Assembly: GCA_021796375.1 (NCBI GenBank)
Contig: JAJYJF010000146.1
Coordinates: forward strand, 1 to 6,231
Source: Chloroflexota bacterium
GTDB taxonomy: Bacteria; Chloroflexota; Anaerolineae; Anaerolineales; Anaerolineaceae
Direction: 5' to 3'
DNA: 6,231 nt
Positions 1 to 6,048 of the stretch are shown piece after piece. The translations under genes and the position numbers were made by a program. The first letter of the stretch is position 1, and every line of letters begins with the position of its first letter. The notes under the pieces were generated by a model. The model searched no databases and was not told the DNA's origin. It saw nothing but the letters and a program-made list of their open reading frames with translations.

Positions 1-771
1 CAGCTCGTCGCAGTGGGTGATCCTGTCGATGCCCTTGACGCAGTCGTCGATATACATGAAGCTGCGCGTCTGCGTGCCGTCCCCCCAGATCATGATTTCC
101 TTCTGACCGGTGTCTTTGGCCTGAATTACCTTACGGGAGATCGCGGCCGGGGCTTTTTCGCGCCCGCCGTCCCAGGTGCCGTTCGGCCCGTAGACGTTGT
201 GGAAGCGGGCGATGAAGGTTTGCAAGCCGCGCTCCGCCCAATACTCCTGGCAGAACATCTCGGAGATCAGCTTTTCCCAGCCGTAGCCGCGCTCGGCCTT
301 AGCCGGGAAGGCGTCCGATTCCTTCAGCCCGCGGATATTAGGATCCTTCTGCAGGTCGGTGTTGTAAACGCAAGCGGAGGAGGAATAGAAATAGCGTTTT
401 GCGCCGGCCCGGTAGGCGGCTTCGATCAGGTGGGTAGTGATGAGCACGCTGCGCAGGCACTCGACGCGGTAGCGCTCGATAAAGCCCATCCCGCCCATGT
501 CTGCGGCCAGGTTGTATACTTCCGCGGCTCCTTCGACCGCCCGGACGCAGTTCTCTTTCTCGCTCAGGTCGAGGCACAGGGTTTCCACCCCGGGGACGCG
601 CTGGTACCAGTTGGGGAGCGGCTTTTTATCGACGGCGCGGATGCGGGTAAAGCCGAGGTCGTGAAAGTATCGGGCGAGCGATCCACCGATAAATCCACCG
701 CCTCCGGCGATCACGATCAAATCATCGGGGCGAAGACCGCGTGAGGCAGCAAAAGAGTTGTCGTTTGTCAT
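1..771 (-). CDS. GDP-mannose 3,5-epimerase-like NAD-dependent epimerase/dehydratase (3' end cut by window)
   Basis: Start codon at 771-769; 257 codons read without a stop to base 1, where the gene leaves the window. Seen: a Rossmann glycine motif GxxGxxG (G23, G26, G29); AADMGGMGFI near residues 89-98; SSAC with Cys134; YGWEK (Tyr163, Lys167) as the SDR catalytic pair; FHNVYGPNGTW and GGREKAP with Lys205; and WGDGTQTRSF near 229-237. Known for the family: plant GDP-mannose 3,5-epimerase has the same AADMGGMGFI, SSAC, YxxEK and GGREKAPAA blocks, and uses an equivalent Cys/Lys pair as acid and base at C3 and C5 of GDP-mannose, giving GDP-L-galactose. Inferred role: a cytosolic sugar-nucleotide epimerase feeding polysaccharide or glycan synthesis. 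AGGA lies five bases before the start, which supports it. About a third of the protein is missing, so residues of the C-terminal substrate-binding part cannot be checked. Another GDP- or UDP-sugar epimerase with a different substrate is possible. Confidence 0.9.
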   Translation of the reverse strand, partial: MTNDNSFAASRGLRPDDLIVIAGGGGFIGGSLARYFHDLGFTRIRAVDKKPLPNWYQRVPGVETLCLDLSEKENCVRAVEGAAEVYNLAADMGGMGFIERYRVECLRSVLITTHLIEAAYRAGAKRYFYSSSACVYNTDLQKDPNIRGLKESDAFPAKAERGYGWEKLISEMFCQEYWAERGLQTFIARFHNVYGPNGTWDGGREKAPAAISRKVIQAKDTGQKEIMIWGDGTQTRSFMYIDDCVKGIDRITHCDEL

Positions 772-801
772 GGTATTCCTGGGTGTGAGGGTCTCAATCG
801 A

Positions 802-837
802 TCAATTCGGATTGGAGGAAGGAGTAAAATCGGTCAT
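802..837 (-). other. possible 11-residue upstream ORF (leader peptide) before the epimerase
   Basis: A small reading frame, MTDFTPSSNPN then TGA, begins at 837-835. AGGAG sits three bases before its ATG, a stronger ribosome binding site than the epimerase's own. It is in the same frame as the epimerase and ends about 30 bases before that start. A TATACT hexamer at 861-856 (minus) would place the ORF inside the mRNA leader. It could be a translated leader, a decayed original start region, or chance. The peptide has no run of a single amino acid, so a classical attenuator is not indicated. Confidence 0.3.
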
Positions 838-1017
838 TTTCTCCTGGAAAACCCAAGTATAAAACAACTTTGCCAGAAATGGAGGGCCAGATCTGCGCCG
901 GCGGAGGGTTAATTTAGCCGGCCGCGACCCGGATGCTCAAGGAAATGGCTTTTCGAGCGCCCGTGGTGTATAGTTGAGTCAGCTGGACCCCAGATGATCC
1001 AGCGCCTGGACCTCAAA
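838..1017. promoter_or_regulatory. divergent intergenic region with weak promoter candidates for epimerase (-) and kinase (+)
   Basis: This is the noncoding stretch between the two divergent genes. On the minus strand TATACT at 861-856 is a fair -10 element but has no good -35 at 16-18 bases. On the plus strand TATAGT at 969-974 could be a -10 for the kinase, again with a poor -35. A start near 981 would give a leader of about 37 bases to the ATG at 1018. I see no operator-like palindrome or riboswitch. The assignments rest on hexamer resemblance only. Confidence 0.25.
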
Positions 1018-2499
1018 ATGAAAAACCCACTGATCTTATCCCTCGATATTGGCACCTCATCGGCCAGGGCCCTGCTGTTTACCCCAACGGGAAGCCAGGT
1101 CCCGCAGGTTGGCACGCGCCAGGAGTACCAGCCTCAAGCCGGCCAGGACGGCTCGGTCACGCTGGACCCGGATTGGCTGGTTGAAACGGTTTGCAAGCTG
1201 GTCGATAATGCGCTTGAGCAGCCCCGCGAATCCCAGGCCGAGATCGCCGGGGTGGCCTGCTCCACATTCGCCACCAGCACCATCGGCCTGGATTCCGGGT
1301 GGAAACTGGTTACACCGCTGATGACCTACGCGGACAGCCGCGCCGCCGGGGCTGCCGGGCAGCTCCGCGCGCGCCTGGATGAAGCCGCGGTCCACCAGCG
1401 GACGGGCACGCTCTTCCACCCGAGCTACTGGCCGGCGCGGATCGCCTGGCTGGGGGCGACAGACCCGGAGCTGCTCTCCCGGGTCTCGCACTGGATGACG
1501 ATCGGCGAGTACCTGATCTGGCGCCTTTTCGGCGAGACTGCCGTCAGCAACTCGGCCGCCGCATGGACCGGATTGGAAGATATCCACCGCTGCGATTGGG
1601 ATGCGCCGTTGCTGGATGCGCTGCCGGTGCGCCGCGACCAGCTTTCCCCGATCGTCAACCGCGACCACGCCTGGCAGGGGCTGCGGCCCGAATACGCGCG
1701 CCGCTGGCCGGCGCTGGCGGGGGCGAAGTGGTTCCCGGCGGTCGGGGATGGAACCGCTTCGAACGTTGGCTCGGGGTGTGTCTCGTCGGGGGAGCTGGCG
1801 GTCGTCATGGGCACGAGCAGCGCGGTCCGGATCACCCTGGAGAACCCGGTCCCGGAGATCCCGCCGGGGCTGTGGTGCTACCGGATCGACGCGGATCACC
1901 CGCTGCTGGGCGGCGCGATGAACGAAGGGGGGGTGATCTATGCGTGGGCGAAAAACCTGCTGCACCTGGATGAAACCGGCGACCTGGACCAGGCCGCGGC
2001 GAGCCTCCCCCCGGACGGCCACGGCCTGACCTTTTTACCGCTGCTGGCCGGCGAGCGCTCGCCGGGCTGGCGCGGAGAGGCGCGGGGCGGGCTCTACGGG
2101 CTCTCCCTGGCGACCACCCCGCTGCAAGTTCTGCGGGCGGGGATGGAAGCCGTCTGCTACCGGATTGCCCTGATCTACCGGCTGATCCGGAAAGGGCTCC
2201 CCGGCGATCCGACCATCATTGCCAGCGGGGGAGGACTGCAGCGCTCGCCAGCCTGGGTTCAAATCCTGGCGGATGTCCTCGGCCAGCCCATCCGCGTCTC
2301 CAGCGCCCTGGAACCGACCGCGCGCGGGGGCGCGCTGCTGGCCGCCGAGAGCCTTGGCCTGCTGCGCGGCCTCGAGGCGGCGCCCAGGGAGCTTGGCGCC
2401 ACCTTCCAGCCGGCCTCCGAGAATTATGAGATTTACCAGCGCGCCATCCAGCGGCAGCAGGAGCTTTACCAGAAGCTCGTCGTCGAGCCCTGGGAATAG
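1018..2499 (+). CDS. FGGY-family carbohydrate kinase, gluconokinase-like
   Basis: A 493-residue protein, the normal size for FGGY kinases, which phosphorylate sugars or sugar acids with ATP in the cytosol. Seen: the N-terminal phosphate-binding strand LSLDIGTSSARALLF (Asp10 to Phe22); the mid-protein GDGTASNVGSGC block, whose Asp fits the catalytic base; MGTSSAVR directly after it; LLGGAMNEGGVIYAW; FLPLLAGERSPGW; and a C-terminal ATP-site ASGGGLQRSPAWVQILADVLGQP. The DG..N.GSG plus GTS.AVR pattern and the GERSPGW segment resemble the gluconokinase branch (gluconate to 6-phosphogluconate) more than xylulokinase or glycerol kinase, but the substrate is not proven. Start choice: an in-frame ATG at 994 would add MIQRLDLK. 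I prefer 1018 because family members begin a few residues before the DIGT motif. Neither start has a strong ribosome binding site. No transporter, dehydrogenase or regulator for gluconate is adjacent. Confidence 0.9.
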   Translation: MKNPLILSLDIGTSSARALLFTPTGSQVPQVGTRQEYQPQAGQDGSVTLDPDWLVETVCKLVDNALEQPRESQAEIAGVACSTFATSTIGLDSGWKLVTPLMTYADSRAAGAAGQLRARLDEAAVHQRTGTLFHPSYWPARIAWLGATDPELLSRVSHWMTIGEYLIWRLFGETAVSNSAAAWTGLEDIHRCDWDAPLLDALPVRRDQLSPIVNRDHAWQGLRPEYARRWPALAGAKWFPAVGDGTASNVGSGCVSSGELAVVMGTSSAVRITLENPVPEIPPGLWCYRIDADHPLLGGAMNEGGVIYAWAKNLLHLDETGDLDQAAASLPPDGHGLTFLPLLAGERSPGWRGEARGGLYGLSLATTPLQVLRAGMEAVCYRIALIYRLIRKGLPGDPTIIASGGGLQRSPAWVQILADVLGQPIRVSSALEPTARGGALLAAESLGLLRGLEAAPRELGATFQPASENYEIYQRAIQRQQELYQKLVVEPWE

Positions 2500-2520
2500 A
2501 ACCGGGGCTCCCTCTTTCCC
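2485..2520 (+). terminator. candidate terminator hairpin at the end of the kinase gene
   Basis: GAGCCCTGG (2485-2493) pairs with CCGGGGCTC (2502-2510) as a nine-pair stem with one G-T wobble and an eight-base loop that contains the stop codon. A pyrimidine-rich CCTCTTTCCC follows. The T content is low for a classic Rho-independent terminator, so activity is uncertain. The stem overlaps the last five codons of the kinase. Confidence 0.45.
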
Positions 2521-2530
2521 ATTCCTAATT

Positions 2531-2586
2531 AAAAGTAGAAACAAAGTGGCCGCGATCGCATCCTCCTGCGGGAGAATCGACCGGCC
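2531..2586 (-). terminator. candidate Rho-independent terminator of the terC gene
   Basis: Read on the minus strand just after the terC stop, GGCCG (2586-2582) pairs with CGGCC (2552-2548), CGAT with ATCG, and CTCC with GGAG around a CGCA loop. The stem is interrupted by a GT bulge and an asymmetric internal loop. The sequence after it (2547-2531) is T-rich: ACTTTGTTTCTACTTTT. Position, stem and T tract together fit an imperfect intrinsic terminator, back to back with the kinase hairpin. Confidence 0.5.
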
Positions 2587-3479
2587 TATTTGTCTAAAGG
2601 CTTCGCATCGTGGAGGTGTTTTTTCCCCGGTTTCCTGGTGAGCTTGTCGATTCCTTTTGCGGCCAGGCGGAGAAGGGCCACCAGGGGAGACAGAACCCAG
2701 TTGATCAGCCGGGAGAGGTCGTCCATCCCCTGCGCCAGCCAGATCAGCGCCGGGCGAGACTTCTGCAGGAACTTCGAGTGGGCATACAGCAGGGAAAGCA
2801 CCAGGATGGCGACCGACACCGCGAAGCGCGTCCAATCGTTGATGTTCAGACCGGTCAGGTCTTCCAGGATGAGCTGAATGCCGATGTTCATGACCAGCAG
2901 GTACGCGGCAGGCTTCAGCACCGGCTCGCGCAGCACGGCGATGGTGAACAGCCCGGCGGCGAAGCGCATGGCCAGGATCCCGATGGCCACGCCCACCATC
3001 ACCACCCACAGCTTATTGGAGAGCGAAACCGCCGCGACCACGTTATCCAGGCTGAACACGAGGTCCGCCAGCTCCACGTTGAGGACGATCAGCCAGAAGC
3101 TCTTGGCGCGCACTTCGCGCTGGTGATGGGGTGCGTCCCCGGCCTCGGGGACGCCCAGATTGGCCAGCGCCAGGCGGATCAGGTAGGCGGCTCCCGCCAG
3201 CTTCAGCCAGGGGTTGTGGATCACCAGGCTGGCCAGCACCAGCATCAGCCCGCGGCCGGCGTAGGCGCCGAGAAGGCCCACCCGCAGCGCGGCGGTGCGC
3301 TGTTTTCCGAGCACCGGGTTGAGCGCTTTCCCGGGGCCGGAGAGCAGTCTGGGCCACTTGATGCGGGCGTCCGCCGGCAGAATGGAGACCATGGCGCCCA
3401 GAACGGCGGCGTTATCGATGGAGAGAATGGCTTCCAGGAAGATCAGCTGAATGATGATGGCAAGGATGGTCCAGTCCAT
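2586..3479 (-). CDS. TerC family integral membrane protein (putative metal-ion exporter)
   Basis: A 297-residue hydrophobic protein. Seen: two copies of the TerC signature, EAILSIDNA at residues 16-24 and ELADLVFSLDNVV at 136-148, each with acidic and Asn residues inside membrane helices. There are about seven likely helices: 4-31, 66-87, 92-109, 127-150, 157-182, 190-207 and 218-233. The C-terminal tail (271-297) is Lys/Arg-rich and probably cytoplasmic. Known for the family: TerC/Alx-type proteins sit in the inner membrane, and several export Mn2+ or help load metal into exported proteins; the name comes from tellurite resistance. Inferred: metal efflux or homeostasis. The start at 3479 has AGGA six bases upstream. 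A longer frame from a TTG at 3515 adds 12 residues but lacks this support. No other ter-operon gene (terA, B, D, E, Z) is present, so tellurite resistance should not be assumed. Confidence 0.92.
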   Translation of the reverse strand: MDWTILAIIIQLIFLEAILSIDNAAVLGAMVSILPADARIKWPRLLSGPGKALNPVLGKQRTAALRVGLLGAYAGRGLMLVLASLVIHNPWLKLAGAAYLIRLALANLGVPEAGDAPHHQREVRAKSFWLIVLNVELADLVFSLDNVVAAVSLSNKLWVVMVGVAIGILAMRFAAGLFTIAVLREPVLKPAAYLLVMNIGIQLILEDLTGLNINDWTRFAVSVAILVLSLLYAHSKFLQKSRPALIWLAQGMDDLSRLINWVLSPLVALLRLAAKGIDKLTRKPGKKHLHDAKPLDK

Positions 3480-3596
3480 TTCAGTTCCTGGAGTCAAGTA
3501 TATCCAGGTTTGCAACCATTTGGTCAGGCACGGGTTATAAGATAAATCAACAGTCCTGGCAAAACCTATCAGGGTGCCGCTTTATATGGGAGAGCC
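3480..3596. promoter_or_regulatory. short divergent promoter region between terC and degV
   Basis: This AT-richer 117-base gap must hold both promoters. On the minus strand TATACT at 3502-3497 resembles a -10 but would leave a leader of only about 11 bases. On the plus strand TTATAAGATAAA near 3535-3546 is a possible -10 region for degV, and GGGAG sits about five bases before the degV ATG. No good -35 element is visible for either. The gap is too short, and lacks the conserved blocks, for a yybP-ykoY manganese riboswitch. Confidence 0.3.
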
Positions 3597-4451
3597 ATGC
3601 CGAAGATCGCTGTGATCACCGATACCGATTCGAGCCTGCCCGCCGAGCTTGCCGCCCAGCACGGAATCCTGCAGGTGCCGATCAGCGTGCATTTCGAAGA
3701 CCAGAGCTATACCTGCGGGGTCGACATCGACGATCGGAAGCTGTTCGAGCTGGTTGACCGCTCCAACCGCCTGCCGACCACCTCGGCGCCATCCCCGGCG
3801 GCGTTTGAGGAAGCCTTCGAGGGCGCGTTTCACCAGGGCGCCAGCGGGATCGCCTGCGTCTGCGTTTCGAGCAAGGTCAGCTCTACCTATGCGTCGGCGC
3901 TCTCCGCGTGCGAGCAGTTCCCCGGCCGGGAGATCGCCGTGATCGATTCGCTGAGCGTTTCGATGGGTGAAGGTTTCATGGCCCTGGCGGCAGCCGAGGC
4001 GGCGCAGCGCGGCGCCGGCAAGGATGAGGTGGCGGCCGCCGCCCTGGATGTGCGCGGCAGGGTTCACCTGTTCGCCGTGCTTTCCACCCTCAGGTACCTG
4101 GCCCTCAGCGGGCGGGTAGGGAAATTCGTTGCCGGCATGGCGGACACGCTCAATATCAAGCCCATCCTGACCGTGACGGATGGCCAACTGGTCCTCCTGG
4201 AGCGCGTCCGCACGCATAAGAAGGCGGTCGAGCGGCTGCTCGAGCTGGTGAAAGCCTCGCTGGGCGAGAAGCCCCCCGAACGCCTGGCCCTCCTGCACGT
4301 CACCGATTTCGACCGGGCGTCCGCGCTGCGCAGCCAGCTCCGCGCGGAGATCGCCTGTCCGGAGGCGGTCCCGATCGCGGAGTTTACCCCGGGGCTGTCC
4401 GTGCATGCCGGCTCGGGCGTGGTCGGGGTGGTGGTCCAGTCCGCCAGGTGA
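3597..4451 (+). CDS. DegV family protein (fatty-acid binding, FakB-like)
   Basis: A 284-residue cytosolic protein of typical DegV length. Seen: the N-terminal TDTDSSLP (8-15); PTTSAPSP (60-67), the usual T-S-x-P ligand loop; VSSKVSSTYASA (90-101); DSLSVSMGEGF (117-127); LRYLALSGRVGK (165-176) with Arg173; KPILTVTDGQL (188-198); RVRTHKKAVERL (203-214); and HAGSGVVGV (270-278) with His270. Known for the family: DegV/FakB proteins bind one long-chain fatty acid, with the carboxylate held by the TS loop and the Arg/His pair. FakB presents it to the FakA kinase for acyl-phosphate formation and phospholipid synthesis. Inferred: the same carrier role here. The HxGxG motif has Ser273 where Pro is common. 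No FakA-like DAK-domain gene lies in the window. Start: GGGAG precedes the ATG at a good distance, and the protein begins as homologues do. Confidence 0.93.
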   Translation: MPKIAVITDTDSSLPAELAAQHGILQVPISVHFEDQSYTCGVDIDDRKLFELVDRSNRLPTTSAPSPAAFEEAFEGAFHQGASGIACVCVSSKVSSTYASALSACEQFPGREIAVIDSLSVSMGEGFMALAAAEAAQRGAGKDEVAAAALDVRGRVHLFAVLSTLRYLALSGRVGKFVAGMADTLNIKPILTVTDGQLVLLERVRTHKKAVERLLELVKASLGEKPPERLALLHVTDFDRASALRSQLRAEIACPEAVPIAEFTPGLSVHAGSGVVGVVVQSAR

Positions 4452-4469
4452 GGGGTCCGGTTGGGGGCA

Positions 4470-4493
4470 CCCGGGCAGAGAAGCGGGCCCGGG
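4470..4493. terminator. GC-rich perfect inverted repeat between convergent degV and GH76 genes
   Basis: CCCGGGC (4470-4476) and GCCCGGG (4487-4493) form a perfect seven-pair GC stem with a ten-base loop. It lies in the 52-base gap between two converging stop codons. Neither strand has a T run after the stem, so it may be a bidirectional or Rho-assisted transcript end rather than a standard intrinsic terminator. Confidence 0.35.
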
Positions 4494-4503
4494 AATTACG
4501 GCC

Positions 4504-5742
4504 TCACGCACGCCCTTCCGGCGACCCATCTTGCGGCGCGGCTGCACAGGCAGCCAGCGCGTACAGCTCGATCCAGCCGGCCTGGTCCAGCAGCCAGCGG
4601 CGCGGATCGTCTTTGCCGGTTCCGCTGGCATCCGGCCCGAGCAGATCATCCCGGCCGCGCGCGGACTGCCACGCCTGGTCCAGGTATCCGCGCAGCACGC
4701 GCAGGCAGGCCTGGCCGGTTTCGGGGTCGACGGCGGACAGCTCGAGGTAGCCGCGCGCCAGAATGGCGTTGAACCAGGGTGTCTGGGGGAAGAGGCGGAC
4801 CCCCCGCGGGCCGGATTGGGGGGCGAAGACCTTCAGGCTGGCTTTCGCGAGCGCGCGGGCTTTCTCGAGGGGTTCGGCCAGCCCGGTGAGGCGGTGGAGC
4901 AGCGCGTTGGCCTGCAGCACCGTTCCGGTGTTGTAGGTATAGGCGCTGCGGTCGATCTCCCCGCTCTGGTTGAGGTTATCCCAGTAAACCCCCGACCGGT
5001 GGGAATGGAGATGGCGCAGCCAGTCCAGGATCCGCTCTGCCCAATCCAGATAGTAAGGCAGGCCGGTGTCGCCGTACAGCTCTAAAGCCAGCACGGCGGC
5101 CGGTCCGTTCGAGCAGGTATTCTTGGTGCTGTCGTCTCCCTCCCGCCAGTAGATCCCGCCGCCCATCGCGCCGGACCAGCCGCTCACCACAAACTGGAAA
5201 GCCTCGGCGGCTTTTTCGCGGTAGGCGGCCTCCCCGAGCACCCGGGAAGCGCGCAGCAGCTCCAGACCCGCCCAGGCATTATCGTCGTAGTACTTCTGAC
5301 CGCCGCCTCCGGCGAGGGGGTAGGAATCGTATCCGGCCGGCAGCGCGCCCGGATCCAGGTAGGCGTCCAGCCCGGCCAGCGCGCTGCGCAGGGCCGGCTC
5401 GACGGCGGTGCGCCGGCCCGGAAGGGCCGCCAGGGCGTTGAGCGCGGAAATCACTCCGGTGTACGGCCAGAGGGTCGCGGAAGGCCGGTCGCCGGGCTGC
5501 TGCGGGTCGTACTCGTGAAAGCGCCCGCTCGAGGGATCCCGGAAGCGCTCAAAGAGCGCCTGCAAGGTGAGATCGGCCCGCGAGGCCAGCTCCCGCGGGC
5601 TGGCCGCTGGAATGGCATTCATCCTGCCAATTTTAGACTCGGTGGGTAGAAAGGGGTAACCGGCGGAAATCCCGAACAGGCTACCGGTGACAGCCAGCCC
5701 GGTTTTAAGAAATTGACGCCGTGAGACTTGCGGTTGGGGCAT
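4504..5742 (-). CDS. Tat-exported GH76-like glycoside hydrolase (putative alpha-1,6-mannanase)
   Basis: A 412-residue protein. Seen: a twin-arginine signal SRRQFLK (7-13) followed by a hydrophobic segment (14-32) with no lipobox Cys, so export in folded form through Tat is expected. The rest is an alpha-helical repeat-type domain: LWPYTGVISALNAL (91-104); KYYDDNAWAGLELLRA (150-165) with the adjacent acidic pair Asp153-Asp154; MGGGIYWR (193-200); KNTCSNGPAAVLALELY (207-223); YTYNTGTVLQANALLHRLTG (268-287); and LLDQAGWIELYAL near the end. Known for the family: GH76 enzymes are (alpha/alpha)6-barrel endo-alpha-1,6-mannanases whose catalytic residues are two neighbouring aspartates in a DD motif, followed by KN..SNG and YTYN.G segments. 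Inferred: an extracytoplasmic enzyme attacking alpha-mannan-type or related glycans. A related (alpha/alpha)6 enzyme with another substrate remains possible. The ATG at 5742 is supported by the complete Tat signal and a GGAGG unusually close to the start. Confidence 0.88.
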   Translation of the reverse strand: MPQPQVSRRQFLKTGLAVTGSLFGISAGYPFLPTESKIGRMNAIPAASPRELASRADLTLQALFERFRDPSSGRFHEYDPQQPGDRPSATLWPYTGVISALNALAALPGRRTAVEPALRSALAGLDAYLDPGALPAGYDSYPLAGGGGQKYYDDNAWAGLELLRASRVLGEAAYREKAAEAFQFVVSGWSGAMGGGIYWREGDDSTKNTCSNGPAAVLALELYGDTGLPYYLDWAERILDWLRHLHSHRSGVYWDNLNQSGEIDRSAYTYNTGTVLQANALLHRLTGLAEPLEKARALAKASLKVFAPQSGPRGVRLFPQTPWFNAILARGYLELSAVDPETGQACLRVLRGYLDQAWQSARGRDDLLGPDASGTGKDDPRRWLLDQAGWIELYALAACAAAPQDGSPEGRA

Positions 5743-5995
5743 CCTCCACCTCGAAGAACGGGTAGCAAAGTTGGATGTACGCGAAATCCGCGGTCAGTAT
5801 GAAATCCCTGGCGGGCCGGCGGCGTACCGGTCGCAGGTTAGTTTAGGACGTGCGAGATGGGAAAAACGGCGATTTCTCTTGGAGGGCGGTAAAGCTGTTT
5901 TTGAGGCTCAATCTACGGATAAGTACCCCAATCATACCGGAATTTGCAGAATTAAGGAAGGGGTGCGGGGGGTTGGTTGAAATGAGGAAAATCTT
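5743..5995. other. intergenic stretch with no supportable gene
   Basis: About 250 bases upstream of the GH76 gene. Its reading frames (for example plus 5771-5980) have no ribosome binding site, known motif or family resemblance. Composition is less GC-rich than the genes. On the minus strand TATGAT at 5936-5931 is a possible -10 for the GH76 gene, with a poor -35 (TTCCTT region); it would give a leader of roughly 180 bases. No RNA gene or riboswitch is recognised. Confidence 0.4.
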
Positions 5996-6044
5996 CAGGC
6001 AGGATCAATCCTGGAATGATGGTATCCAGGATTGATCCTGCCTG
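5996..6044 (-). terminator. perfect 20-bp inverted repeat, probable terminator of the alpha-2-macroglobulin gene
   Basis: Arms 5996-6015 and 6025-6044 are perfectly complementary over 20 bases around the nine-base loop ATGATGGTA. The repeat begins four bases beyond the macroglobulin stop codon on the minus strand and is followed by AAGATTTTCCTC, a short T run. This fits an intrinsic terminator with an unusually long stem. Each arm also contains its own near-palindrome, CAGGAT-NN-ATCCTG (6000-6013 and 6027-6040), so the element can fold as one long or two short hairpins. A regulatory protein site or a dispersed repeat family is an alternative reading. Confidence 0.65.
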
Positions 6045-6048
6045 TCTG

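Noticed and set aside
13..744. Long open plus-strand frame of 243 codons
   Set aside because: It is antisense to the epimerase, whose frame has clear motifs; the plus-strand product has no recognisable domain. High GC creates such shadow frames.
1057..2022. Long minus-strand frame opposite the kinase
   Set aside because: Product is Arg/Pro/Gly-rich low-complexity with no motif, while the plus strand encodes a well-conserved FGGY kinase.
2552..2559. GCGATCGC octamer, as in the cyanobacterial HIP1 repeat
   Set aside because: A single copy at the terC terminator; one occurrence in GC-rich DNA is no evidence of HIP1 or of a cyanobacterium.
3480..3515. TTG start at 3515 giving terC 12 more residues
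   Set aside because: The ATG at 3479 has a proper AGGA site and starts right at the first membrane helix, as in relatives.
2610..3545. Plus-strand frame of 311 codons opposite terC
   Set aside because: Gln/His/Gly-rich antisense product; the minus strand encodes the TerC protein with both signature motifs.
3582..4649. Minus-strand frame of 355 codons opposite degV
   Set aside because: Antisense shadow of degV, without a domain and overlapping two real genes.
5771..6035. Two small plus-strand frames in the right intergenic region
   Set aside because: No ribosome binding site, no family resemblance, and the second one runs into the inverted repeat.
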